From contig NC_031971.2 in assembly GCF_001858045.2 (NCBI RefSeq), positions 4,164,641-4,228,640 on the forward strand: a DNA stretch of 64,000 nucleotides, given 5' to 3'. This DNA is from Oreochromis niloticus (taxonomy: Eukaryota; Chordata; Actinopteri; Cichliformes; Cichlidae). Under the pieces are notes generated by a model. It saw only the letters and a list, made by a program, of their open reading frames with translations, was not told the DNA's origin and searched no databases. This document shows, piece by piece, positions 23,927-34,030 of the stretch. Numbering within the stretch: position 1 is the first letter of the stretch; each line of letters begins with the position of its first letter. Made by a program: the position numbers and the translations under genes.

Positions 23927-24711
23927 GGCCGTTTATCAATGCCCAAGTACGCCAGTACGTACTCGCGTGCTCGGTGAGTACGTACTCGCCGAGAACGCAC
24001 GGGAGTACGTACCCGCCGAGAACGCGAGCACGGACTCGTGGGCCGTTTCTCAATTCTCAAGTACGCGAGCACGGACTCGTGATTTGTACAGTCGGAACAC
24101 CTGCGTACGTGATGATGTCACAGGTCCGGAGGTTTTACTGCCGTCCCCTCTTAATTTAACTGTGAGTAACATGTTATGAAGCTTAACTTTAATCACAGCC
24201 AAACCGGTTTACTCAGGAACAAATAAAACACTGAAATAAACCAAACATTAACATTTAGAAGTGATCTAAGTGACTTATATATCATTTTTAACCTCAGTAG
24301 TGAAACCTCTATTAATAAAAATAGTGTACATACCTTAATAAAAACAAGCAGGTGAGATGTTAGAACGCTTTTATTTCTATTTTAGTGGACACTCAATACT
24401 ATAGACAGCTGCTGGGGTTTCTTTAACCTGAGTAGTGAGAAGTCCACGAGCGGGGGGGGGGGGGACGGACGATGTGCCGGGAGTCCGCTGTTGAGTTTTG
24501 GACGAAATGCATTCTGGGATATATAGCTGTCCCAAGTCTACACCGATGCATGCTCGATAAAACGGGCGAATCGAGAACACATCCGGGACTTTTTCGCGTT
24601 CTCGGCATGATGCGTACTTCGAATTGGAACAGTACTTGGTCTCCGACTGATGACGTATCACGAGTACACGAGAACGCAAGTACGCACAAGTACGCATATT
24701 GATAAACGCCC
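23927..24711. mobile_element. Non-autonomous TIR transposon (MITE-like), 785 bp
   Basis: The left end reads ggccgtttatcaat and the right end is its near-perfect inverse attgataaacgccc. The subterminal parts are rich in repeated, inverted gtacgt/cgagaacgcg/agtacgc motifs. Both ends are flanked by ttt, which could be a 3-bp target duplication but is low in information. There is no transposase frame. A run of about 14 G lies near 24452. It sits just upstream of tomm20. The superfamily is not assigned. Confidence 0.65.
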
Positions 24712-25548
24712 TTTATGTTGAAGAACTTCTCATTTCTAAAACCTGCACACACACCTGTACAGGCAGGGCCAATAAACCGCAGATGAGGTCTGTGTCCCGC
24801 CCTACTCTGCCTCTGATTGGCTTAACAAAATATTTTGCCTTCCTTCTAACCAATAACACATCTCTTACCTAATTGACTGTCCAGTCAGGCAGCACCTTAC
24901 ATGTGAACATATAGGCAACCATAGACTGTATATAAAAGATGGCACCATGCAGTGGCTTTCGGCTGTTGCCGTGTTTTTTTTCTTTTCTTTTCTTTTTGGA
25001 GCCAGAAATGAACAGAAGAGCGAAATGATAACTTTATGTTTGCAAACAAACTGGTTTGTTTATGATTCTGGCTTCCAATGATTAAAAGAGCAAATACAAT
25101 AAAAACTTTTATGTTCTTTTCTTTTTTTTCTTTCTTTTTGTGTGTTTTTCAGCTCTCCTTCCAAACTTGGTCTCACTGTTTAGAAGAACCTAACAGAGTT
25201 GTCAGCTTTTTAGTTGGAGCAATCAAGGAGAGTTCAGTGTGTAGCTGTATTAGCTGAGATAGTTCATGCTGTGAGCTTTGGAAAGCTTCCATGCGACTTT
25301 TGGGTAAAAGCTGATTACTCAGTGCCATCTCAAATTTCTGAAAGATAAGACCACTTGGGATAAACTGTTTATAGACAACATTTAGGCAAACGTTAAACAC
25401 TGACAGGTAAAGTGAATAACACTGATTATCATAGAGGCTCCTGTCAAAAGGTGGAACTGTTCATTCTTGAAGTTGATGTGTTGAAGTGTCTTGAAACTGA
25501 ACTGAGCTGAAAGCAGAAAAGGTGGACTTTCTTTTGTAATATTTTAAC
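24712..25548. other. Intergenic stretch without recognised genes
   Basis: I see no supported gene. A fragment at 24919-24985 resembles the old repeat in rbm34 intron 10. Pyrimidine-rich tracts (ctttt repeats) occur at about 24976-25000 and 25115-25145. Confidence 0.5.
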
Positions 25549-25603
<55 letters not shown>

Positions 25604-25626
25604 GTATATATACGTATATATATATA
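25549..25626. repeat. (TA)n microsatellite
   Basis: About 78 bases of alternating TA, interrupted twice by tacgta. It ends a few bases before the 5'-truncated end of RLE LINE copy 1. Confidence 0.9.
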
Positions 25627-27553
25627 CACATGGGTCAATACATGAGCGGGGCACAGAAAGGGATTGGCAAGAATACCAGAGGCGCAAAACACCAGCTACT
25701 GGTAGACAGAACAGTCAGCCGAGACTGCAAGACCAGACTGACCAACCTGTGCACAGCCTGGATTGATTACAAGAAGGCCTATGACTCAATGCCCCACAGC
25801 TGGATACTGGAATGCCTAGAATTGTACAAGATCAACAGGACCCTAAGAGCCTTCATCAGGAACTCAATGGGAATGTGGCACACAACACTAGAGGCCAACT
25901 CCAAGCCCATAGCACAAGTCACCATCAAGTGCGGGATCTACCAAGGAGATGCTCTGTCCCCACTGCTGTTCTGCATAGGCCTGAACCCCCTCAGTGAGAT
26001 CATTAACAAGACTGGCTACGGATACCGACTACGGAACGGAGCGGTTGTCAGCCACCTCCTGTACATGGATGACATCAAGCTGTATGCCAAGAGTGAACGA
26101 GACATCGATTCACTGATACACACTACCAGGCTATACAGCAATGACATTGGAATGTCATTCGGGCTGGAGAAGTGTAGTCGGATGGTAACAAAGAGAGGGA
26201 AGGTAGTCAGAACTGAGGGGATTGAACTACCAGAAGGCAACATTGCAGACATAGAGGACAGTTACAAGTACCTGGGGATCCCACAGGCGAATGGGAACGA
26301 TGAAGAGGCCGCTAGGAAAGCTGCAACCACCAAGTACCTGCAGAGGGTCAGGCAAGTCCTGAGGAGTCAGCTGAACGGTAAGAACAAGATCCGGGCCATC
26401 AACACCTACGCCCTGCCCGTGATCAGGTACCCTGCTGGGGTAATAGGCTGGCCAAAGGAGGAGATAGAAGCCACTGACATCAAGACAAGAAAGCTCCTTA
26501 CCATGCATGGAGGGTTTCACCCCAAGTCTAGCACCCTGAGGTTGTACGCTAAGCGGAAGGAAGGGGGCCGGGGACTGGTGAGTGTCAGCACCACAGTCCA
26601 GGATGAGACAAGAAACATCCACGAATACATCACGAAGATGGCCCCAACTGACAGCGTGCTCAGTGAATACCTCAGGCAGCAGAAACCCAAGAAAGAGGAG
26701 GAAGGCGAGGAACCATCATGGAAGGACAGGCCCCTGCACGGTATGTACCACCGGCAGATAGAGGAGGTGGCTGATATACAGAAATCCTACCAGTGGCTGG
26801 ACAAAGCTGGACTGAAAGACAGCACAGAGGCACTAATCATGGCAGCACAAGAACAAGCTCTGAGTACAAGATCCATAGAGGCTGGGGTCTATCACACCAG
26901 GCAAGACCCCAGGTGCAGGCTGTGTAAAGATGCCCCAGAGACAATCCAGCACATAACAGCAGGGTGCAAAATGCTAGCAGGCAAGGCATACATGGAGCGC
27001 CATAACCAAGTGGCCGGCATAGTGTACAGGAACATCTGTGCCGAGTATAACCTGGAAGTCCCGAGGTCAAAATGGGAGATGCCCCCAAGGGTGGTGGAGA
27101 ATGACCGAGCTAAGATCCTGTGGGACTTCCAGATGCAGACGGACAAAATGGTGGTGGCTAACCAACCGGACATAGTGGTGGTAGACAAACAGAAGAAGAC
27201 GGCTGTAGTGATCGATGTAGCAGTTCCGAATGACAGCAATATCAGGAAGAAGGAACACGAGAAGCTGGAGAAATACCAAGGGCTCAGAGAAGAGCTCGAG
27301 AGGATGTGGAGGGTGAAGGTGACGGTGGTCCCCGTGGTAATCGGAGCACTAGGTGCGGTGACTCCCAAGCTAGGCGAGTGGCTCCAGCAGATCCCGGGAA
27401 CAACATCGGAGATCTCTGTCCAGAAGAGCGCAGTCCTGGGAACAGCTAAGATACTGCGCAGGACCCTCAAGCTCCCAGGCCTCTGGTAGAGGACCCGAGC
27501 TTGAAGGATAAACCGCCCGCAGGGGCGCGCTGGGTGTTTGTGTTTTTTTTTTT
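25627..27553 (+). mobile_element. RLE-type non-LTR retrotransposon, copy 1 (5'-truncated)
   Basis: A 1.9-kb 5'-truncated LINE bounded by (TA)n on the left. On the right, a short 3' UTR (gcgcgctgggtgtttgtg), a T-run and a mixed TATC/TA microsatellite follow. The gene content, RT followed by zinc knuckle and restriction-enzyme-like endonuclease, fits the R2/R4/Dong group; Dong/R4-Rex6 is my best guess. Copy 2 (37738-39545) and copy 3 (42083-42309) are the same family. Confidence 0.85.
25630..27489 (+). CDS. RT plus restriction-enzyme-like endonuclease, 5'-truncated but open
   Basis: The 619-codon frame begins inside the RT domain; the ATG is fortuitous because the copy is truncated. Visible are RT motif A (AWIDYKKAYDSMP, about residues 44-56), motif B (YQGDALSPLLF), motif C (YMDD, about residue 147), and the thumb region. 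A zinc knuckle (CRLCKDAPETIQHITAGC) lies near residue 430. The C-terminal endonuclease has the PD and D/K-like residues PDIVVVDKQKKTAVVIDVAVP near residue 517. The family's own N-terminal zinc-finger and early RT segments are missing. The lack of stops, and close identity to copy 2, indicate recent insertion. Confidence 0.87.
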   Translation: MGQYMSGAQKGIGKNTRGAKHQLLVDRTVSRDCKTRLTNLCTAWIDYKKAYDSMPHSWILECLELYKINRTLRAFIRNSMGMWHTTLEANSKPIAQVTIKCGIYQGDALSPLLFCIGLNPLSEIINKTGYGYRLRNGAVVSHLLYMDDIKLYAKSERDIDSLIHTTRLYSNDIGMSFGLEKCSRMVTKRGKVVRTEGIELPEGNIADIEDSYKYLGIPQANGNDEEAARKAATTKYLQRVRQVLRSQLNGKNKIRAINTYALPVIRYPAGVIGWPKEEIEATDIKTRKLLTMHGGFHPKSSTLRLYAKRKEGGRGLVSVSTTVQDETRNIHEYITKMAPTDSVLSEYLRQQKPKKEEEGEEPSWKDRPLHGMYHRQIEEVADIQKSYQWLDKAGLKDSTEALIMAAQEQALSTRSIEAGVYHTRQDPRCRLCKDAPETIQHITAGCKMLAGKAYMERHNQVAGIVYRNICAEYNLEVPRSKWEMPPRVVENDRAKILWDFQMQTDKMVVANQPDIVVVDKQKKTAVVIDVAVPNDSNIRKKEHEKLEKYQGLREELERMWRVKVTVVPVVIGALGAVTPKLGEWLQQIPGTTSEISVQKSAVLGTAKILRRTLKLPGLW

Positions 27554-27588
27554 TTCTATGTATATATCTATATATCTATATCTATATC
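27554..27588. repeat. TATC/TA microsatellite between RLE LINE copy 1 and the retroviral LTR
   Basis: The tract reads in ctatatatctatatctatatc units. Its last bases, ATATC, reappear directly after the far LTR end at 37647, which could be the target duplication of ERV-A. Confidence 0.7.
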
Positions 27589-28014
27589 TGACAGGGGATT
27601 TCTTTAAATCACCCTGCTGTTCTTTGTTCAGCTGAGACACCTGAGTTAGAAAACACAAACAACTGCAGTTCTTTCGCTCGCGAGGGCAGCCATGAACACA
27701 GGATCTGCACCTCATGGCTGTCTGCGTCCTTTATTTATACAAGATGTTTCTGTGTGTGTGTTTGTCTGTGTGTGTGTTTGTCTGTGTGTGTTTTTGTCTG
27801 TGTGTGTGTATACAAAGGTAACGACGTCATTCAGAGCAGCGGATTTTTCCCCTTCTCTACATTTGCATGTTCTTGTAAGACAGGAAGCGGTTAGTAGCTG
27901 CATAGGTTCATCACACAAGTTACTAGGTGAAAAGTCACATAGACATGTGCTTAATGATAAAATAAAAAGATACATTTCATATAGCTGATCACATTATACA
28001 ATATTCTCTTGACA
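27589..28014 (-). repeat. 3' LTR of ERV-A
   Basis: The minus strand begins TGTCAAGAG and ends CCCCTGTCA (5-bp inverted ends). TATAAATAAAGG near 27728-27740 offers overlapping TATA-like and poly(A) elements. A (TG)n-rich stretch of about 80 bases (27750-27812) sits upstream of that in U3. On the internal side the minus strand has a purine-rich AAACAGGGCGGAA, a likely polypurine tract. Confidence 0.8.
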
Positions 28015-28208
28015 TTCCGCCCTGTTTATCAGAGAAATGAAATGTACAATTCATCAGTGAGTAACTACTTGTCTTTCACATTCTCAGTTACTACATCATT
28101 AGTTACACTTCATCTTCATCTATCAAATAGGAAAAGAAGTCTTCATGATCTTCATTGATTTCAGTACATCTGCGTATGCTATGAATGATAACCTTATCAT
28201 CTGTGAAA

Positions 28209-28607
28209 TTATAACTCAAATAAAGAAGAATAAAAAATAAAATCAGGAAAAATCCAACGACAATCAACAGTCTCTTTAAAATCTGAAGTCATGTCTGAAG
28301 AATGTACATTATCTGGTATGTAAGTGCAGCATGTGGTGTTGAATAAGACACACAATCCTCCTTTCTCAGCCAGGATCATGTGCAGTGCTACATGATGTTG
28401 CATTACAGCAACTCTGAGAGCGTCTGTTTCTTGATTTTGTGCCTCGTTGACCTTGCAGCATGCTTTGAGAAACAAGCCGAATCCATAGTCCATTATCTCA
28501 CTTCTGAGAGCACGTTTTCCAACTCCTGCCCACAGGAAGAGTGAGTTGAGTACCTTTTGTCCAGTTGTCCAGAGTTTGAATCCTTCAGGTACGTCGGTTC
28601 CCCACAT
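28209..28607 (-). pseudogene. ERV-A envelope remnant (transmembrane subunit ectodomain)
   Basis: A 132-codon open stretch carries the heptad-like helix, then AEKGGLCVLFNTTCC, the CX6CC motif typical of gamma-type transmembrane subunits. It has no intact upstream surface subunit: 28610-29140 shows only broken frames. The fragment is not a complete envelope gene. Confidence 0.7.
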
Positions 28608-29142
28608 TGAATCATGTGGTCAGACTGTTTAAGTTGAGCGTTTCTTCCTGGTTGAGGATGATGATGTTGTGCACTTTACAAAAGTCATTCTGAAGATGTG
28701 GTCGGAGATCAAAATTAGTGCACTTATTCCAGGGTGTTTCCCGTACATGGTTGTGTTAATATGCTCGGCATGTGCAAGCAGACATAACAGTCTTTCTCTG
28801 TGGTTTTGTTAAACACATATCTGTATCAGGCATTTTTCATCCAAGGTTGGATGTGATCTTGTGTCATGTCCATTAGGTGTAAGTTGTCGTACGTCCATCT
28901 TCTCTGTCTGCCTCGTGGCTTCAGCTGCTGTTGACATCAGCTGGGGTCCTGTAAGGGTGAGCTTTGTAGTCAAGGTAACCAGCAGGGTTCCCCTTCACAT
29001 TGTTGCACATAGGTCCATCACACCTGCACCTGGCTGCCCTAAAGTTGATCGGATGGAGATTAGAGTGCGGGCTTACCCGACGGGGGCCCAATTGCACTGC
29101 CCCCCCTCACCCCCGAAGCAACCAAGCGTAGGTGAGGCTTTC

Positions 29143-30480
29143 CTAATGTGCTTCCTCCTTGGTGTCGGGGCTTCTCGGGACCTCAACCTTTTTGCAGTGG
29201 CTCTGATGTATCCAGGAGGGTCTCTCTGCAATTTTACAAGCTGTGGGTGTTGTCAATAACACTTGATATTGGCCCTCCATTATCATTTTTCCTCTTGAAC
29301 ACCCCTTTCGCCTGATTTCAACCTGCAAGAGACTGGAGAAAAGTCTTACGGCAGTTTATTGTTCAAAACAATATCCTTATTTTCTAGTAGTTTTGCCATC
29401 CATTCTGCCAGAGTTGTTTCTCTGACGGATTTTTCTAAAGGTTCGCTTGTCACTGGTAGTGGGAAAGGTCTCCCATGAACAACCTCAAATGGTGTAAGTT
29501 TTTGGGAGCCTTGTGTTAATCTCATCCACATTTTTACTAGGCCTATGCATTCAGGCCATGATCTTCCTGTTTCTGCCATGCATTTTCTCAGTCTCTGTTT
29601 TATGGTGCCGTTAGTTCTCTCTACTAATCCTGCACTTTGTGGTTGATAAGCACAATGGTTTCTTATGCTGAATCCTAGTGCTTCAGAGACTTTACTGATC
29701 ACATCATTGACAAAATGTGTCCCATTATCTGATCTTATCAGAGTAGGGATGCCATATGTTGGGATGAAATGATTACATAGACATTTTGCAACTGAGATTG
29801 CATCTGCTTTTTTCACTGGATAAATCTCTGGCCATTTTGAGAATACGTCTATAATCACTAGAGCGTATTTTGAGCCTTGACTTTCACTTAATTCAATAAA
29901 GTCCATGTGAATGGTGTGAAATGGATGAGGTGGTGTGGGGAAATGTCCTCTTTTTGTCCTCAGATTGTCTTGTGAATTGTGTCTCTGACAGATCGTGCAT
30001 GTCCTCACAAATTCCTTTGCTTTAGTTTCAAAATTCAGAGTATAGAAGTGTGTGTTTACAACTTGGACCATCCCTCCCGTTGAAACATGGGTCACCCCAT
30101 GGGTCACCAATGCTGCTGTTCTGTGCAGGGACTTAAGAAGTACTGGTTTACCTTCACAAGTCATAAGATCATTTTCTAGCTGCGCTCCACACTTTAACCA
30201 TTTCTTCTGTTCTGTAATTGCTACTGCTTTTTGTTCATCTTTAAGTACATCAAGTGGTATTTGCATAGAGGATGCAGACAATGTGTCTACAATTTGCTGT
30301 GCGGCTAACTTTGCTGCTTGATCTGCAAAGTTATTGCCTTTAATTATTTCTGATTCATCTTTCTGATGTGCAGCACATTTACATAATGCTAACTGTTTTG
30401 GCAATGTAATTACTTCTAACAGTGTTTTTAGAAGATTTCCATGTTGTACTGGCTTTCCAGTAGATGCAACACTACATTTT
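29143..30480 (-). pseudogene. ERV-A pol remnant: RNase H end and integrase
   Basis: The main open frame is 30404-29346. It starts with the end of RNase H (GNNFADQAAKLAAQ, the H..GN.AD signature region). The integrase HHCC finger (ending CTICQRH) and DDE core follow (MDFIEL, RSDNGTHF, and a glutamate in GLVERTNGTIKQR). The frame stops at 29346; a frame ending 29143 continues the C-terminal SH3-like part (SWIHQSH), so there is at least one break. Upstream RNase H homology stops at about 30480, where unrelated sequence begins. Confidence 0.8.
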
Positions 30481-32075
30481 GACTTAAGGCATTTTAGGTC
30501 ATTTCTATTTTTTCAAAGAACTCACACATCTTACATATTTCAAACTTTTAAGTTAGGAAAAAACTTTGCATTGCTTACAGCTCATAGCTCACAGCTCTAA
30601 AACTAGGCATTAATAAATCATATGCCTAATCATTATGTATCACTGTGATCCACAAGTATGATCACAAATTTGTTTTCCAAACTTACAAAACAAACAAACA
30701 AAAACAAAAAAACAAATTGCCGATGGCATGAAGGCTTCACGCACATGAGTCAGGACACGAAAGAAAAAAGCTGCTGCCAGAAACAAAGCAGAAGTGTGAG
30801 GAAAAACTGACCTCACAGACAGCTGCTTGTGTGATCTTTAATATGCAGCTTCTGCTCTAAAAAACAAATAAAATTAAAAAAAAATGTGTAACTTGCTCAT
30901 TAGCTTGGTAGTGTTCACATATTTAATTCAGCTTCTCAAACCTGTAGCTTTAGCTGTTGTATACAGGGTTTGGCTTATTAGTTGTTAGTGTAGGTTTGCT
31001 CTTCATCTCAACAAAGTCTCATCTAGGATGACAGGTTTACAACCAGGTTAAGTGTCTCTATGCACCTGATTAGATTAGGTATTTTCCTTATTTTCTTCAT
31101 CTCATATATCATTGTACTGAGTTTGAGCAAACCTTAAGCTTGAATCAGACTACTTTCAACAATTATCCACCTCACATCATAACTGACTGAGGTGCCTCTT
31201 CTTATTAATAGTATGTCATTATTAATATTATTATTGTTTTGTTTTTCCTTTTTTTTATAACAGCAATAGTATATTACAATATACTACTATACTACTAATA
31301 TACAAAGTTTATTAGTTTATATTTTATTATGTATCCATCATGGGCCTGTGTGACCTGCAGCTTCACACCTTCCCAAGCTGGAGACATTTGCTTTTTCACA
31401 CTCTTTCCTTGGCTGAACAATGACACAGCCTTAATATACCTTATGCATTTCTCTAATTTATTTAAAATGTTTTGTGTGAATTATCTGCTTTCATTTATTC
31501 TTTTCATTCAGCTTGGTTGTCTTCCCAATTTTGTTTTATTGTTAATACCAATTTACAGGTTGTTATCCTTCCAATTATCAGTTTGAATACCTTAAAGATA
31601 AGCTCTAATTTAATTTAGCCTTTTGTTTATTGTCAAAGGAGTTTGCAAAGAAAAGCGTCTGGACTTCTTTAAGTTGCTTGAAGACGTTTCACCTCTCATC
31701 CGAGAAGCTTCTTCAGTTCTAAGGTCAAATGGCCGAGAGTCCCGAGAGGCCATTTGACCTTAGAACTGAAGAAGCTTCTCGGATGAGAGGTGAAACGTCT
31801 TCAAGCAACTTAAAGAAGTCCAGACGCTTTTCTTTGCAAACTCCTTTGACTACGATGACCTGGATGACTGAGAATCTTCACAGACCTTTTGTTTATTCCA
31901 CTTTATTCCTCTTGTATTTATATGTATTCAGTTGGGTCTGTATCCAGCCCTTTTTAAACTTTGATCTCTAATCTTTTACTTGATGAGGGATTATTATGTT
32001 CTTCCTGATATGGGTGAATGTATAGTGGGACGTTTTGTTTTCTTAGGCTTTCTCCATCTACAAGCACTAATTTGT
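30481..32075 (-). repeat. AT-rich non-retroviral filler of ERV-A
   Basis: About 1.6 kb without retroviral coding sits where gag, protease and RT should be. It matches the reverse complement of 34040-36112 in ERV-B over most of its length. One unmatched segment (about 30716-30890) faces a 1.2-kb unmatched segment in ERV-B. It also contains the fold-back retroposon at 31619-31897. Confidence 0.65.
31619..31897 (+). mobile_element. Fold-back retroposon with 13-bp target duplication
   Basis: ccttttgtttatt occurs at 31619-31631 and 31885-31897. The 253-bp insert starts with about 103-bp inverted arms around a 13-bp loop (gagagtcccgaga), then a tail with cctggatgactgagaatctt. The homologous site in ERV-B (about 34020-34045) has a single uninterrupted copy of the target (with one substitution), a natural empty site. 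Confidence 0.8.
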
Positions 32076-32143
32076 CCGGCGCCTGGACATTTCTTTTCTA
32101 GCCACTGCTCGTCAGCAGTGAGTTTGGTGGGCTGATTCCCCAT
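32076..32143 (-). pseudogene. ERV-A gag start fragment
   Basis: The ATG at 32143 begins MGNQPTKLTADEQWLEKKC, a myristoylation-type MGN start matching the ERV-B fragment at 33763. Homology to retroviral Gag fades after about 35 codons. Confidence 0.6.
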
Positions 32144-32758
32144 TATCACAGAACTGCAAAGCTTTCTCTGGTACTAGACTCGGGGGTGGTTGCTGACACG
32201 CCCTTCTACTCTGGGCTATTCCTGGAGCGGTGTCAGTTTTATGAGACAAAGCCCAACCTTTTCCCCTTTGTCACCAGTACTTGAGCTTTTGCAGGATACA
32301 CAAAGAAAACAATAAAAACAATGGAAGTAGTTCAGCAGCTTATTGTGCTGTAAAATCAACTTACTTCCAAAACACATATACATACACACAGATAGACATT
32401 TGCGCGCTAATTTGTCACGAAGTAATTCACGGTCACTTCAGAAACCACTCTAAACACAGTTCCTTGTGGCGAACGTAAACCTTATTTCACGCGTTTATTT
32501 CTTCAAACCCTTCCGTCGGGTTAAAACCAACAGTGTTTTCTCACCCTCAGTCGTCTTTTGCTGGTTGTTCAGGTCATCTGGATCCCAGCGTCGTGGACCA
32601 GGACCGGCCTGGATGCGAATTTACGCCCAGGACTCTCACCTCTACCTGGAGAGGGCTTTCGACAGACTTCGGTCCTGGCCTTCCCACGACGTCAGGATGC
32701 AGCAATCAGACCTTATTGGAGTCACAGAAACGTGTCTGTTGTTTCCATCGCTAGGCTC
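32144..32758 (-). other. ERV-A leader region
   Basis: This non-coding leader matches the reverse complement of about 33070-33760 in ERV-B with many indels. Its right edge (minus strand GAGCC) lies inside what would be the primer-binding site and abuts the LTR of ERV-B. Confidence 0.6.
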
Positions 32759-33059
32759 TGTTAAGGGATTTTAGGATTTTTATTATGTTATGCTCAAAAG
32801 TACATTTCATTATCTAGATGTGTTTGCTCTTTTAGTACTCAGCTTAAATGGGGAAGTTATGCTCTGTGCAGACTCAACAGGAAGCCTGCACGCAGCACAG
32901 TTCTATTTTATCTCTTCCTGTACGTCTCTGAGAATGCTATGAATAAAGGCTGACAACTATTGCAGGGTGCGAGTCTCCATGAGTCTCACCCGTGTACACG
33001 TTAACCTGTCTGAGCGTCTTTATTCTGACCTGAGTTGCAATACAGGAAAACTCCTGACA
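32759..33059 (+). repeat. 5' LTR of ERV-B
   Basis: 301 bp, TGTTAAGG..CTCCTGACA, with a poly(A) signal AATAAA at about 32942 and a second AT-rich TTTATT near 33020. It is followed after 5 bases by the primer-binding site. Confidence 0.75.
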
Positions 33060-33064
33060 TTTCT

Positions 33065-33082
33065 TGGTCTTTCGAGCCGGAT
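33065..33082 (+). other. ERV-B primer-binding site, tRNA-Tyr type
   Basis: TGGTCTTTCGAGCCGGAT differs by one base from the complement of the 3' end of vertebrate tRNA-Tyr (..ATCCGGCTCGAAGGACCA). The tRNA end is recalled, not searched. Confidence 0.7.
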
Positions 33083-33368
33083 GGGACACAACACTTTTGT
33101 GTGACCCCACAGGAAAACCTCATCGAGTCCTGACGTCGTGAGAAGCCCGCGCTGAAGTCTGTCGACAGCTCCTCTCTAGGTAGAGGATAAAAGACCAGAG
33201 ACGTGACATTCGGGTTCTGGCCAGCGTTTTTAAAAGTGGTCCACGGCGGTGGGGGTCGATGAGGCGGACCTGTGAGACCGGCAGTGAATCAGCAGCCAGG
33301 TGAATATTAACACTCTGAGACACCTCGCGTAAAACGTTTAGGCTTGCCCAGAGGGGTTGGTAGCATTC

Positions 33369-33466
33369 CTAAAAGTAAAGGCTCGCCTGAAAAAGGGCTG
33401 GAAGCATTTTTAGGAGGATTTCTAAAAGTAAAGGCTCGCCTGAAAAAGGGCTGGAAGCATTTTTAG
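33369..33466 (+). repeat. Two 45-bp direct repeats in the ERV-B leader
   Basis: 33369-33413 and 33422-33466 are identical 45-mers starting ctaaaagtaaaggctcgcct, separated by 8 bases. Confidence 0.85.
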
Positions 33467-33762
33467 ATAAACCTCGTCCGTAAGACGTAGAACGCGTTGA
33501 AAAGGTATTGTTGTTGTTTTATTTTTGTTGGTGGAATATGTTGATTTTACAGCACAATAAGGAGGCTGAACTATTCCACTAATTTGTTTACTGTTGGCCA
33601 CCCAAGTACTGGTGAAAAGAGAAAAAGGTCTATCACGTGTTTCATCACGTAAAGGTGACACCGCTTTCAAGAATAGCTTGAAAGTAGAAGGCTGTATCAA
33701 CTACCTCTCTCGATTCTCGTGCCAGAGAAGGTGCCGCAGTTGTGTAGTTGTAAAGGATTAAA

Positions 33763-34030
33763 ATGGGTAACGAAGCTTCAAAACTCACTGCTGACGAGCA
33801 GTGGTTAGAGAAAAAATGTCCAGGCGCTGGACAAATTAGTGCATGTAGATGAAGAAATCCAAAAGAAAACTATATGTCCCACGTGGGAGGGAAAATGTAG
33901 CCCCTCCGCATTGACTAAATTATAAGAAACCCTCCAAGCAGAAATAAATACTGAAAAGGATCCTAAAAAGAAAACAAAGCGTACACAAGAGTTGTAATAT
34001 TTTAAAGCATGGAAAGAGGAATGAGGTGGA
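33763..34030 (+). pseudogene. ERV-B gag start fragment
   Basis: ATG at 33763 reads MGNEASKLTADEQWLEKKC before in-frame stops appear about 30 codons in. It parallels the ERV-A fragment at 32143. Confidence 0.6.

Noticed and set aside
25444..25692. Frame rich in YIYIYI
   Set aside because: Translation of the (TA)n microsatellite. The same holds for frames at 37640-37906, 39351-39776 and 42016-42366 in part.
26227..27470. Long antisense open frames within the RLE LINE (192 and 131 codons), and their twins at 37806-39052
   Set aside because: They are shadows of the RT/RLE frame; both copies share them only because the coding strand is conserved.
32759..33059. Reading the central LTR as the 5' LTR of the minus-strand ERV-A
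   Set aside because: The tRNA-Tyr primer site lies on its right side in plus orientation, and it does not match the ERV-A 3' LTR.
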